DNA of 62,000 nucleotides from Mesostigma viride (lineage: Eukaryota; Streptophyta; Mesostigmatophyceae; Mesostigmatales; Mesostigmataceae), in assembly GCA_009746045.1 (NCBI GenBank), contig RPFO01000002.1, positions 2,074,506-2,136,505 on the forward strand. Direction: 5' to 3'. A program made the position numbers and the translations under genes. Below the pieces are notes generated by a model. That model saw only the letters and a program-made list of their open reading frames with translations. It ran no database searches and had not been told where the DNA came from. The first letter of the stretch is position 1; each line of letters opens with the position of its first letter. Shown one piece after another: positions 42,735 to 54,859 of the stretch.

Positions 42735-45700
42735 TCAGGTGTGGCGGTGTCTTCCCGGTATACCTGCTCCTTCTACCTCTAGGTCACGGCCTGCATGCAT
42801 ACAAAGGAAGACAAGAAGATATTATCGGACTTGGGAAGATGCCAAACACGCCCCTGGTAATAAACCCGCATTCTGCTAGGCGTATGTGTGTGCCATTCTT
42901 GACTTAGGTAAATTAACAAAAAAAAGTATACCGATCGACATCATGTGTGGGTGCATGGTCATGTGTATTGGACAATTTGTGTGTGATTTCCTGTGAGCAA
43001 AAATATATGGCCATGTACAAAAAAGCAATCCGGCATGTAGTTCAGGTAGAGAACAACTTACAAAAACTTAAATGATACTACAATCAAATGCGAGCAAATC
43101 AACAACATTGTTAGGTTGTTATTCATGTGTATAAAACATACATCACGATTCACCTGTCAAGTCATCAATGCAGGTCCGGGCATCTTCCCGAACACCAAGA
43201 GAGGAGCTTTGACCTCCCACCATGACGTCAGGGTCTGCATGCATTCACAAAAAGACATTTATTTCCAAGGTTTTTATGTAAATTAGTTTAATACAGTAGT
43301 ACATTCCTCAAAACCCGGCCTCTCCGCCAAGTTATAGATTTACTACCTCGCTTTCTCAAAGCTGGCCTATCTCACGTTACCATAAATAGGTCCCAAGCGA
43401 TCCCGAGCGTCATGTGAGCAAAACCATGTGGTAAAGACTTAAGGCGCATGTGTGTGTCGATGTCATTGCTTAATTAACAAGTGGGTATGTGTTTATCTTC
43501 ACAGCAAGTAAATGTATGCGTGTTTGTTTTAAAACGCATATGGCATGTCGTCAGCGATCCCACAAGCCTGGGGCAAGATTCTCACCTGTTAAGTTAACGC
43601 TCTCTCTGGTATCAGGCATTCCACCCCCTGCAGGAGTGCTTGGGCCTCCCTCCATGGTGTTAGGGACTGCATGCACAAAAAAAAAAAAACAATGGCATTG
43701 TCAACTTTGTTGTGATGTACTTGTTAGGGTAAACCGCAATCAATACAACATGCACATGCTCATATTGACTTCATCATTACAATCTAGAGCGGCTTATTTA
43801 AGTTGTATGGCTCACCATTCATCGGTTGTCGTGGTAAATTCTCTGAGAGCTTCTGTCGAAACCCAGCCCTCCGTTTGGAAGGTGCATTGGAGGCAGCATG
43901 GGTTGACGTCAGCTCCGGCATGTCCACTTCGTCCTTCTTCCGTTTGGCACTGCCTTTGTTGCATGCTCGCAAAACCACAGGGTCTTGTTGAATCGGCTTA
44001 GAGCCCGCTCTTCCCGAAAATTCATTTCCTTCGGCAATAGGCACAACTGTGCTCTCAGTCAAGATCCTACAACTTTCTACACAAGACGCTAACAAAACTT
44101 TTGCGGCCGTTTCCTTGGCAGTAAAGGAAGCCATCCTCCATGCCTGCGGTTCAGGAGTAAAGTGGAACGACATATGCATTGTAGTACATTGTGGACAACA
44201 TGCCGAGGTTGGATTTCAGCATCGCACGCCAATAAGAACGAGCGTACGGCATGTTCATGAACCTGCCCTCAAAGCAGCACATCAATTTTGCCTGCACCAA
44301 CACACATAACAACAACACAACAAAATGAAGCACATCTTACTTACATTCCTCTACAATATCAAGTAATATTAGTGGGGTGGGGTGGGGGGAAGGAATTTAT
44401 ACAAATTACTATAAGCAACAAGACATGTATGTGGAGACACGCTATCGATTGGGGGTGGGGGGAATAATACAAGCCCTCGTGCATGCGATCCAATAACACT
44501 AACAAAGCATATACACGCTTTCACATTGCAAAATGTCCAGCTTGGCGACGTCCATGCATGGTATGCACATGGACATGCTGAGAGGTTCTTCCACACGTTA
44601 GATAAGTGTATACCCATGCACGTGCCCCCGTGCATGTGCACATGCACACACGCATGCATACCAATGACAACACCATATGCATTCACTACTGTACCACAGA
44701 CATGAGGCTCACTATAATTGTTCAAAAGCATATACCAACTGCGATCGGCCACTGAACCACAGACATACGTTGTATCCTAAGATGTGAAAATCATAACAGT
44801 TCATCACAACTCATTAACCTATAACTCCTCCATGCCAACAACCGCCCCACTAGCCTGTTCACAACATATGTTGCTGTGATTTCTTGCTTGATAATAGCCG
44901 TGTTAGCCCAGGCACACTTACCTCGTTGCCAAGGCCAGGATGCTGCTTAGCTCGCTCGCCACCCTCCCAACCCTCCTGCCCCCTGCCCAACGAGTACACG
45001 GTGACGGGCCTGCTCATATCATCAAGCAAACTGCTCGAGATTGTTGCCGTGGAGTAGACCGGGCTGCTGCCCAGGAATGCCGCCGTGAAGTTGCGGGCGC
45101 ACAGGGCCAAGGATCCCTTGGGCCCCGCCCAGGCGCCATACAGCAGGGCGGTGTCCGTAATCAACTGCCATGAAGAGCGCATGGAGTGGGCGAACACATT
45201 GCGTGTGGTGTTGCGCTGCGCGTGCAAGGGGGACGGTGACCCTGACGCTTCACTTAGCTCGCCACGCAAATTGGTGGTGCCAACAAGCTTTTGATATTTG
45301 TGATCATGGGAGGGGCAGACGGACAAACAAAGCAATGAAACACGGATTCCACAATATATAATCAATCTAGAGTGCAGAGTAATCTAGAGTGTGACGAGAA
45401 GGACGGGCAAAAACCCGTACAGCAAGCACGTAATTCCCTATCTTCTCACTTACTTAAGTCTTTAACATGCTGCCCTGCTAAACCCTGTACCCTAGTAAAC
45501 CCCGCACACTAGACAAAACCAGGCACGTGCACTGCAATATTGGGCAGGTTACAGCTGGCAACACGTCTTGGCTTGCCTGATACGCCGCCACGATGCGGCC
45601 GTCGACGAAAACCTCCAAGGTAGCCACGTTGCAACGAATCAAATGCGGTTCTGTTTCAAACGCGCAGTCGGTCTGAACATTGGGCATTATAACGAGCGTC

Positions 45701-47592
45701 TCCGGCTTGGCGGTGCAGTCATCCTGCGTACACAAAGAAACACAAAGCACATGTACATGGCCCGCAAGTAGTATATTATTTTATATTATATGTATATAAC
45801 TTTAACAAATTAATATAAATAAATTATATTAAGAAATGTTAATTTTAAAGCGTATATCCTTAGCATGCATCCGTACTGTAGCGTGTTATCTTAGCGTGCA
45901 TCCTTGACATGCCCGCATTGTAATAGTATCCTTACCGCCTATCCTTAGCGTTCATCCTTAGCGTACATGTATCCTTAGCATGTATCCTTAGCGTGTATCC
46001 TTAGGTGTGCCATTAGCGTGTATAGATCCTCAGCGTGCATCCTTTGCGTGCATCCTTTGCGTGTATCCTTAGCATGCATCCTTGCCGTGTTTCCTTATCA
46101 AGTATCCTTACTGTAGCGTGTATCCTTAGCGTGTATCCTTGTAAGCGTGTATCCTAGTTAGCGTGTATCGGCCTTAGGGTCACTGGCCAGGTTAGGAGGT
46201 AATGAACTTAACAATGGCATATTTTAATGAGCAATATGCTTGACATTTACCTTAGAGTCCGGCAAGTAGTTTGCGTGCCAGCTCGTGCTCGTAGCATCAA
46301 CAGATCGCAGAGTATCATCTTCGTGATCACCCTGCTGTGTTGAATTTACTAGTGTGCTCCATGCAGAGGCAGAAGAAGCACGCTCAGCCTCCGCAGGTCC
46401 ACCGGCAGATCCTGTGCGTGCAGCAGAAAAAAATTCATGTTTGGCACATGTCTAGTATGTATGTTAGGATTTGCTGATGGTAGTATTGCTCCATGAGCAC
46501 GTCTTGAGGTTGTGAAACAGTTGAGCATGCAGGGTGATCTCGCATTCAGCTGTCTTTTTTTCCTCAAGAGGCGGCAGGGCTCCAATATTGGGGCCGTACA
46601 CAATCTTGCAGCGAGGCCATTATATACATGATGTCATCTGGTACCCAGCCAGCTCAGATAAATGCAAGTAGGTTACCTAGTAATTCCCTCGTTATCTTCA
46701 GCGCTCCGGCATGGTTATCTTTCAAACCTTATCATACAATGTTACTAATTAATATTGAATAGAGACGACATTCTTTTATCACGATCATGATGAGATCACG
46801 TATTGCCGGCAAATTGTACTGCAGGCGCCCTTCGCATGGCGGGTGCACATATGCATTGTGCGCACAATGCATGCTTAGTTTAATTTTGAGATATACAATC
46901 CGATATGATATGTAAACATTGACGTGGGGTACGTGAAAGACCTACTCTAGAGAGTAAAAGTGGTACGCAGGTGTGGGCCGGCCAGCCGCGCGGCCATGAT
47001 ACCGAGGTAACTTCAGAAGGAAATATCGGGGGAATACCGTAACAAGATACCCTATAACTTTTGGCGGCCATTTCGCCGTCAAAACAAAGCTGGGTAAGGC
47101 AGGCGAAAAAGATTACCAGCACGTACACGCATAGGGGAAAGGATGTATCAAATTAAACGAGGTAATTATAAAGGAAGGGTGCCCATAATTAGGTATGTAA
47201 TCCATACTTCCATTCTAACACTCTTCATTCAGAAGCGTCAAGAAACAATCAACGTTTACAGGTAATGAACACGAAGGGCTGACTACATGATCAAGCACAA
47301 CGCGGATTCGCGTCATTACTGTAGAACAGAGACTACCGGCACGGACAATCCACAGCAGCATCATGCATAAGAAGAACCCGCGGCCGAATAATGAGGGGCC
47401 GGGTCCCTTGGATCATTCGGAACCTCGCTTGTGTACAAAAATTAGCTTACGTAAGATCTTGATTGAAGTCCCACGATCAGAACCGCCTTGCGCACTCGTG
47501 TCAGTGCTAGCCCGCACGCCGAAAGATGTAGACACGATGAGCAATAATGTCGAGATAAAAGCCACATGGTGCTTGAATGCATCATGCGCCAT
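42735..47592 (-). CDS. Eight-exon gene for a secreted protein of unknown family
   Basis: Exons (all phase-matched): 47592-47451, 46411-46251, 45723-45553 (or 45577 with a GC donor), 45215-44922, 44143-43816, 43666-43586, 43234-43154 and 42790-42735 (TGA), about 437 residues. Most donors are GTAAGC, GTAAAT, GTAAGT, GTGAGC, GTGAGA and GTGAAT; the exon 3 donor is weaker. Exon 1 encodes a clear signal peptide: MAHDAFKHH, a hydrophobic VAFISTLLLIVSTSF core and a VRAS cleavage region. Exons 2-4 form an extracellular-looking region (WHANYLPDS, LVIMPNVQTDCAFETEP, TLEVFVDGRIVAAYQ, LLYGAWAGPKGSLALCARNFT) with possible N-glycosylation sites (NST, NTT, NFT). Exon 5 has basic KRKKDE and KRRAGFRQK clusters. 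Exons 6 and 7 are both 81 bp, both phase 1 and related in sequence (M-x-GG-x-S), so they are duplicates; exon 8 starts similarly. No family recognised. Confidence 0.65.
45850..46180. repeat. Degenerate GCGTGTATCCTTA minisatellite in intron 2
   Basis: More than 20 imperfect copies of a 13-15-bp GCGTGTATCCTTA / GCATGCATCCTTA unit fill most of the intron between exons 2 and 3 of the secreted-protein gene. Confidence 0.8.
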
Positions 47593-47794
47593 TGGAAACG
47601 GCCGGGACGCTCCTGCTTAAGAACTACGCCGGAGCCTCCTAGGCTGTATGTGGTAATATGTTAAGTTCGGTTAGCCTGGAAATGCTCAAAACTCCAAAGC
47701 AGTCTGTGAAGTGTAAGTGAAATACCAGCAACCGACGCCATTGTCCGGTTCTTGCTGGCTGCCAGTTTATTGCTGCCGGCCTCATGTGCGGCGG
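47593..47794. other. Putative promoter side of the secreted-protein gene
   Basis: The 5' side of the minus-strand signal-peptide exon. No clear TATA element was identified. Confidence 0.2.
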
Positions 47795-48117
47795 TAATTT
47801 TACGTTGTATGGATGTTACGCTGCACCAGTCTGTGCTTTTTTACGTAGTACCAGTGTAGTGTAGAAATCCAAAAGCGCAAACGCCCAAAGCCAACTTCCA
47901 AGACGCCCAAAGCCCAATTCCAAGACGCCCAAAGCCCAAAGGCGGGCGAGTCTGGCGCGGCGCCGGCCATTGGGCCCCGGAATAAGAAATACCGTACTCG
48001 CCTTCTTTTTCTGAGCCCGAGTAGTACTCGGTACTCGTACTCGCCGACTTTTTTTAGCCTGAGTAGTACTCGGTACTCGTACTCGCTGCCCAAAATCCAG
48101 CGTGGACCCAACCCTAA
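47795..48117 (-). repeat. Inverted copy of the palindromic-array repeat
   Basis: The complement of 28946-29345: TACGTAAAAAAGCACAGACT, the TTTGGGCGTCTTGGAA triplet, CGGGGCCCAATGG, GAGTAC arrays, then the terminal CGTGGACCCAACCCTA at 48102-48117. Confidence 0.7.
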
Positions 48118-48309
48118 TCCGCTGTGTATGTGCCTAAACGCAAAATAATATCCAGGCGAGACAGGGGCGAGATGATAATCTGAACCTCACGTGCAATGTG
48201 CATACATACTTGCTCGATCTTCTGAGGTTCTTGTGAGTTTTACGGAACACAGCTACGGTAGCAAACCAAGCCACTATAGATTCTCTGATGCCCATGTGCG
48301 GCGTGGGAC

Positions 48310-48348
<39 letters not shown>

Positions 48349-49230
48349 GCGGTAGCAAACGCTTATTATACGGTCGATCTGAACAGAGCCGTTCTCCAGC
48401 GAGTACACCCCCCCACGTTTCAGATTGACTTTTTTTTCCCGTGCCGGTGTTCCGAGTTCCGACAGGGCTTTAAGATTGGGGTCCGGCCGACCCAGGTCAG
48501 CATCTGAAACCTAAAATCAAATCCAGGGCTGACGAAGAGTTCAGAGCTGTACTGTAGGATCTTAATTCCTTTACAGTAGAATGCGGTATACCTGAGTACA
48601 TATTTATACGGATGCTTACACCTGAGTGATGCGGAATATCGCATACCTGACCAGTCATTTGTACCTACTTTCAGATCTTTTCCCAAAACCAGCCCTGCTA
48701 TCTTAAACCTGATAGTACTGAATCCAGGGTCTCAAGCTCGGAATCTTAAACGTGGGGGGGGGGGGGTTCCACGTTCCACCAAGAATGAATTCGCTTGAAT
48801 TCGCTTGGCGTTTGGACTTTGGACCAGTTGGGCTCAGTTGGCCACGCCCTTGAACCAACTAGGATCTTCTGCAGGGCACCGAATCGCATTCACCGTGCCC
48901 GGCGACAGCATTAAGTTACTGGCCCAGGTGATCGGGAGATCAACAGGATAGGTCATAGATAGGTCGCCTGTATTAACTTTTTCAGCGTGGAAAGTGGAAA
49001 ACTGATCAGTTACCCTAGCAGCAGCAGCCGAGTTTTAGGGTGATGGGGGTTAACCCAGTACTGATCATGAATTTCCGGGGTGACAGTGCCCAAACTGCCC
49101 ATGCCCAAGAAGGTATGCAGGCAGTCGCAGCGATCGGGCTCTCGTTGAGAGGCATACATGGCGAGGTGGGAAGCTTACTGGATGCTCGGATGCTAAGGTC
49201 TTTACCGCCCCCTAAAGCTTGAACGATTCC
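48118..49230. other. Spacer with CAA microsatellite and 5' flank of NFRKB gene
   Basis: (CAA)n lies at 48309-48347. At 49060-49111 an ATG frame ends at a donor-like GTATGC, and CCCCCTAAAG at about 49208-49217 is acceptor-like, so a 5' UTR intron is possible. Splicing that frame to the main exon gives an immediate stop, so it is not added to the protein. Confidence 0.35.
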
Positions 49231-52200
49231 ATGGCTGACCAGCATCACGGATTTGAAGCGGAGCTGGGCGGTGATGTGCATCCTGATGATCACGAGCCGG
49301 ATGAGGGATTGAACATTTTCCAATTGGATGACAAGCACTCGCAAAGGTTGCCAGCAAAGCTGTTTGAGTTAGAAGACCTCTTGAGCGTCCTGTCGTTGGA
49401 GACGTGGAACGAATGCTTACGTGAGGATGAGAAAAAAGCCCTAATATCGTTGTTGCCTTCTGAGCTAGACTCGGAGCAGTTATCTCGCACGCTGAGGGAG
49501 CTCCTAACAGGGGGCAACTTTTACTTCGGCAATCCCATCCAGCTCACATGGGAAAAATTGCGGAGCGGTTTTTTCCATCCCAAAGTGGGTAACTACCGCG
49601 CAGCGCAGTTATTTCTAGAAAAACGAGCATACTACCACGATCTTCGTGACTATCACAATGGCATGATCGGCAGGCTTTTGGATATGCGTAAAGCGTGGCG
49701 GCACCTGCCAGCAGATGCCACGATGAAAGACAGGTTGTCTGTCTGGGAAGAAGCCTGCGGCAGCGTCCGGGCCCAACCGCCCGATGAAGGCGGTACGGAA
49801 CCCGCCGGAAATGCTGGCTTCATGAGTAAGGGAGGAGGCTGCGACGCCCCTTCCAGCCAAGACAAGGAGGAGGAGAATGCAGGTGTCAGCCTAGTAGACG
49901 AGGGCCCAACCTTTGTCAGCAGCATACCAGGTGGTTGGGAGTTGTTTCAAAGGGAACAGCAGTCGCTGGCTTCACAGGTCCCTTCACCTGACAACGCTGG
50001 TACTTCGCATCCTGCATTCAAGTATGCTGCCTTTCCTGGGCAAAAGCTGTGGGAGGTGCCAGCAGAGGGCGCCAGCAAGGACGCGGCGCCACGGCCGTCT
50101 GGAACGCGTGGGGTGTCCCCCTGCCTGGTTCACATGACCTGCTGGATTCAGCCAGCCGCACCTCTTTTCTCTGCCATCCGCCATGCACTGCTTCATGGCA
50201 ACACCACGCCGGCGCGACCGCTATTGACGCGCCAGCTCATCGACCGTCTGGCGATGGAGCCTGCGCTGACGCTGTGCTTGCAGCCGGCACCAGGGCATGG
50301 CGGGTCTGACTCGGACGGTCCGCTCCCACTGCCGCTGCCATCGCTGGTGGAGGCCGCGCTTGCGTTCATGTCGGAGCCGATGGTAGTGTCAGGGCCCGCG
50401 CCGCCACCTCCCCCCACAGCAGGGGAGGCAGACGCGCCGCCCCCCCCCCCCCCCCCGGGATCCTACGCTGGCCACGGTGCCTCCCATGGTGATGCGGCGG
50501 GGCGCGTCCGACACACGCGACCGCGAGCACAGCCCGTCCGGTACCCCCAAGCAGCCCGTGGGTGCTGCGGACGTCGACAACGGGCCGGCGGGGGACGAGG
50601 ATTTGTCGCACGCGCAAGGGAAGGACGGCAGCGGCGAGGAGGGCTGGGTGTGGGCCGCCGGCTCAAAGTCGGCCCTGCCCGTGCACACGCTTGCGGCAGT
50701 GGAGACGCTCTTCCTCTCGTCCCATGGCATCATCAACGCACTGGCGGATGCGCCGGTGGGCAGCGCAGCCTCTGGGCAGCGAGCAGGGGGCTCCTCCCGC
50801 TGGCACGCGGGCGCTGATGGATGCGAGGGCGGCAGCCGGCACCCGTCAGGCCTCCCGCCGTACGCGCTGTGGTTTACGCTGCAGGAGAGCGAGCGCTACT
50901 CGCGCCCGGAGGCAGCCTACTTCTACACCACCCTCAGCGGCGGGTGTGCGACCGTGGCACCCATCCGCCGCCTGGGCGTCAAGCCGACCGCCAAGGCGCG
51001 CGACCACAGTGTGCTCATGAGTGACCGGCCGCCACATGTCACCATCCTGTCGCTCGTGAGGGACGCCGCCGCGCGGCTGCCAGGTGGCATTGGCACGCGG
51101 CTTGATGTGTGTGCGCTGCTGCGCAACAGCCAGTTCCTGGTCGAGTCCGTCTCAGGTTTCCAGGTACGTCCCTGCCTCACCTTGGCGGGAACCTCTGGGT
51201 TGCATCCCGTGTAAGTCATGTGCTGGCAGTCGCAGGTCCGGGGGATCTCGGTGCCGCCCAAGCTCGTGCAGAGCGGCCGTGTCAACCACCCAGCACTTTT
51301 TACCAAGAGCTCTCAACACCGTGGGGGTTACGCGGAGCCGATGTGATTTTATCTGTCCACGCGGCTGGGTGGTGTAGGTGGGGTGGGTGGTGGCGTGGGT
51401 GGTATAGGTGGGTTGGACTTGGTGGGCAGGTACGAGACAGTATGGGGAGCGGGCTGTAGGGGGGCTGGGCGCTTGGGGTTGTCATCCTGGTCTGGCTTGG
51501 GGGTGGACTTAGCTCCAGGCATGCCCAAGGCATCTTGATTGGTCTGTGTTTCCCTGATTGTCTGTGTAATAAACAGCACAGAGGAGGCGCCAGATACACT
51601 CGTTCTCAGTCTCCTGTCGGAGTGGCTTTCATTAAGGTCGGGCCTAGGGACGGGGTTGTTGTGGCGGCAGGTGATACGGCTGCCCTCTGCCACATCTGCC
51701 TGTGCTGCGCACCTTGGTCCTCTGGTTGATTGCCTTAGCCTAACAGACACCACGCGAGTGACGGTCGCGTTGGCAAAAGGTATATATTTGCGCGATGCAT
51801 CGATTGATCGGTTGTTTTGTTTTAAGCAGTGTAGCTCCTGGGACGGCAGGAGGCAGCATGGATGGGGTCACCTGTAGTGACCAGCATCCCTGGATGGGAA
51901 GTATCATGGCTTGCTGTGGGATCCTTGCGGTGCATGCATGATGGCAAGCCCTGCTGCTTTTCAGAGTAGCAGCCTGCCTGCAATGTCCCCCGATTCCTCT
52001 CAGTGCCACTGTGCTCCCCCTTACCCCTCCCCACACGTTGCCCCTCCCTCCCCTGTGCCCCTGCCTTCCACGCGCTCGCCCGCCGCAGGTCAACCAGGTG
52101 GTCAGCGGCGCGCTGGACCGGCTCCACTACGAGCGTGACCCGTGCGTGCGCTTTGACCAGGACATGAAGCTGTGGGTGTACCTGCACGGCGACCGTGGGC

Positions 52201-53066
52201 CGGGCCAGTTCAGCCACCAGTGCAACGTGTCCACCAAGAAGAGTCGCCGCGGGAGCATGGCCCTGCCGCTGGGCCTCGGCATAAAGAAAGAGGCGTCCCT
52301 GACGGGTGACGACATGGCAGGCGGCCGCATGGCAGATGGGGGCAGCAGCCCAGAGGCAGAGCCAGCATCCCCCCTTGGTGGTGGCATGGACCCGCGCATG
52401 ATGCATGACGACCCGCGCCACGTGGCGCGTCTGTACGGCGCGGATGGCCAGCATGGTGGCGCTGGCTCCCGCAAGCGGAGGGAGGTGCACGATGAGTACG
52501 AGGAGGAGGACCGCGGGGAGGACGAGGAGGAGGAGCAGGAGGAGGAAGAGGAGGAGGAGGAGGACACGGGCGGGCCAGCCTACGAGCCACGCGGCGAGCT
52601 CGATGAGACCGAGATGATGCACGGCGCGCCAGGTGGCAGTATGATGGAGATGCACCAACCGATGCACCATGTGCGGCATCACCGGGGCGATGGCAGGAGG
52701 GAAATGGCGTATGCGCGGGGAGGCGATGAGGAGGGGCATCACGCAATGGAGGAAGCGCGCGTGACGGATGGTCGCATTGGTGGCCACGACAAGGCGGAAG
52801 CAGCGCGCCGCGCCAAGCTCAAGTACCGGCTCAAGCAGAAGGAGAAGAAGGCGCTCGAGAGGCAGCAGGAGGGGCAGCAGCGGCGTGGCGGGGCCGGGCC
52901 AAGAGGCGTTGGGGATCGCCTGGGGGATCGCCTGGGTGGGGGCGAGCCGGATAATTTTTATGACAGACAAATGGAAAGGAGCCAAGGCCTGGACATGGGT
53001 GCCACAGATGTCCGTTACCCGGTTAGCAACCGGGCACTCTTGCATGCCCATTGGCAACCAACATGA
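49231..53066 (+). CDS. NFRKB: NFRKB-like subunit of the INO80 chromatin-remodelling complex
   Basis: Two exons: 49231-51163 and 52089-53066 (TGA), joined by GTACGT...GCAG in phase 0. The start is the ATG at 49231 (MADQHHGFE). Residues about 38-150 are a DEUBAD domain: LFELEDLLSVLSLETWN, LPSELDSEQL, GNFYFGNPI and YYHDLRDYHNGMI. This region of NFRKB binds and inhibits the INO80-associated deubiquitinase UCH37 in animals. The second conserved block (YFYTTLSGG, RRLGVKPTAKARDH, RPPHVTILSLVRDAAARLP, then VNQVVSGALDRLHYERDPCV after the intron) is the winged-helix region as in plant NFRKB. An acidic run and a basic helix (RAKLKYRLKQKEKKALERQQ) lie near the C terminus. A 17-C run at 50440-50456 splits the first exon into two frames, probably an indel error. 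A nuclear role is expected. Confidence 0.85.
50440..50456 (+). repeat. 17-C homopolymer causing a frame break in NFRKB exon 1
   Basis: The frame from the start codon and the frame of the conserved second half differ, and both are otherwise open on their side. The C run in a poly-Pro stretch is the only obvious place to change frame. Confidence 0.7.
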
Positions 53067-53244
53067 CACGTGTTATATTGCTTGCCAAAGTCTCTGCAGC
53101 GCAGAGGCCAGATAGCTTTGCAGGCATTGCAAGTTGTAGGGCCGAGCTGGTTGTCCACAGCGCTTGTAGATGGGCATGGCAGAGACGTAGGGTTGCAAGG
53201 ATGAAAAGAGATATTCGAGGATGACAAGAGATATTCAACACCTG
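53067..53244. other. 3' flank of NFRKB gene
   Basis: Presumed 3' UTR; no clear polyadenylation signal. A GATGAAAAGAGATATTC / GATGACAAGAGATATTC duplication lies at about 53201-53237. Confidence 0.3.
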
Positions 53245-53355
53245 TATCAAGGAGACAACCAGCGCAGGCCAGAAATCGGGAGAATCCGGACCATGGTAGC
53301 TCGAGCCTGCCGTTATCTTGTCCGCGTGTTCGAGTCGTTCAGGATGATGAATGGT
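53245..53355 (+). repeat. R3 SINE-like repeat
   Basis: TATCAAGGAGACAACCAGCGC head, A-box-like TGGTAGCTCGAG, B-box-like GTTCGAGTCGTTC and a GATGATGAATGG tail; nearly identical to 55209-55330. Confidence 0.75.
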
Positions 53356-53911
53356 TATGAGTTTTGCCGGTAGGCATTGTGAAGAATATTCAGTACCTTA
53401 AGTAATAGCTGACATTGCAGCTGGCTCAGGCGTAAGCGCACAGCTGCCAACGTTTCTTTGACAATTGAATCAAGATTAGGGACTCATCGGCTACCTCAGG
53501 CGTTGCTGATCCTGCGAATTCTTCTTTTGGACAGTACTTAAGCTTATTTGTCTCTGACATCAGCGCGCTTGCATACCACCCCTCTCCCCATGTTCCAGCC
53601 TGCTCACTGATTTGGACCTTACGTGGAGGACAACAGCTTGTTTGCATAGACAACGTGAATGTGGCCTGTACTAATGCATGCTCCCTGGTTCCTAGTATCT
53701 GTTGTGAGACAACTATTCCTGGACGTGCATGGCGGTCCAATGTCGTGTGAGGACTAGAGTAGTCGTCTGAGAGGAAAGGTGCGAAGATCGTGGAGGCCGC
53801 GTGGCTGTCTGTAGGAGGGAGAGACAACGGTGAACAAAAAAGGGCTGCCGGGTGGTGGATGGAAAGAGATAGCATGGGGAAAATAAAGCGAAAATGAGGG
53901 CAGAATAAAAA

Positions 53912-54324
53912 TTAATTAATTAATTAAAATCATAGCTCCGTGGGGAGCATATGTAACACATAGCCCTGAGAAAGGGGCATCTATGGGTTTGTAACACAAT
54001 CAGGGCGACAACCTGCAGGTGTAGGATGTACGACTATCACCTGCTCTGGGTGCACTAGGTGCACCTGCACCTCCATGATGGTTCATGCCTCCTAAACAAG
54101 CACAGGCACCCAGGGGGGGCTTGAGGAGAGGGCCTAGAAGGCCTGCATGACATATGGGGTGGAAGGTATGTGGCTAGGCTATAATTAATTAATTAATTAG
54201 ACTCGTGCTAGGCTATAGCTAGGGTACACATGGCCTCTCAGCAGGGAGTAACTCCCTGCATGGGCAAAGCATGACTCGAAATTGCTACGGCTATTGCAAG
54301 GGCGGGTGTGGGCCCATCACGTAG
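53912..54324 (-). mobile_element. SINE-like family S2, interrupted copy
   Basis: Read on the minus strand it shares GCCCATGCAGGGAGT, GCTGAGA, GGTGCACCTAG, and a CTCCCCACGGAG 3' stem-loop with 55547-55904. It ends in a TTAATTAA tail (53912-53931). A 23-bp S1 insertion is nested at 54184-54206. Confidence 0.7.
54184..54206 (-). mobile_element. 23-bp S1 tail insertion with 11-bp TSD
   Basis: GCTAGGCTATA occurs at 54173-54183 and 54207-54217. Between them lie only the AATT tail and GACTCGT of the S1 3' end. It is the shortest retroposon insertion I can delimit here. Confidence 0.8.
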
Positions 54325-54345
54325 GCGCTGGTTGTCTCTTTGATA

Positions 54346-54599
54346 CATGGCCACGTCACTAAGCTTTCTAGTCTACACTACTGCTATATATTCCCTAGGC
54401 TGGGGTGGCTGGGGTGGCTGGGGCGGCAGGGGTCGCCTGCCAGGGCTTGTGGGCGACGTAGATGTCCGCCCCCGGCCTTCCAGTAGACCGGCTTCTGCCC
54501 CGCCGTCTGCCGAAGCTGGAGGTAGGTCGGCCATAACTCCCGTCAGAATAAAAAGGTTTATAGTTGTCGATCTCACTTCATAGTAGTATTATAATCGGG
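54346..54599. other. Spacer, no gene
   Basis: Short GGGGTGGCTG repeats at 54401-54430. No convincing coding structure. Confidence 0.3.
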
Positions 54600-54857
54600 G
54601 TTAATGCTCCGTGCTCGCGGCAGGGCCGCCACCCATGGACTTTTCGTGATAGACTCGGCATGGACATGCGCTACCCTAGACGTAATGGGCTCACACCCGG
54701 GAAGCCTCCTGGTTTGTCTGTAATATGGAGGCAGATGGTATGCAAGGATAGATGGCAAGTAGTGATGAAGGAGACCACCCCCCAGTCTGTGGGGGCTCCG
54801 CGTGTGACCGCGTATGGCATTCATAGTGATTCGGGCTGTGGTGCCCACAACCCTGTA
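54600..54857 (+). repeat. SINE-like family R2, second copy
   Basis: It opens with TTAATGCTCCGTG and carries GGCATGGACATGCGCTA, GCCTCCTGGTTTGTCTGTAA, GGAGGCAGATGGTATGCAAGG and the CCCCAGTCTGTGGGGG stem in the same order as the complement of 39081-39353. It abuts the tail of an inverted L2 LINE fragment. Confidence 0.7.
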
Positions 54858-54859
54858 AA

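Noticed and set aside
46970-47100. Minus-strand exon-like piece starting LCFDGEMAAKSY after a CAG acceptor
   Set aside because: Inserting it between exons 1 and 2 of the secreted-protein gene gives a stop in the required phase; exon 1 joins exon 2 directly.
51232-51340. Possible extra exon in the NFRKB intron after GTCGCAG
   Set aside because: Joining 51163 directly to 52089 reproduces the conserved sequence without a gap; adding this piece would lead to a stop.
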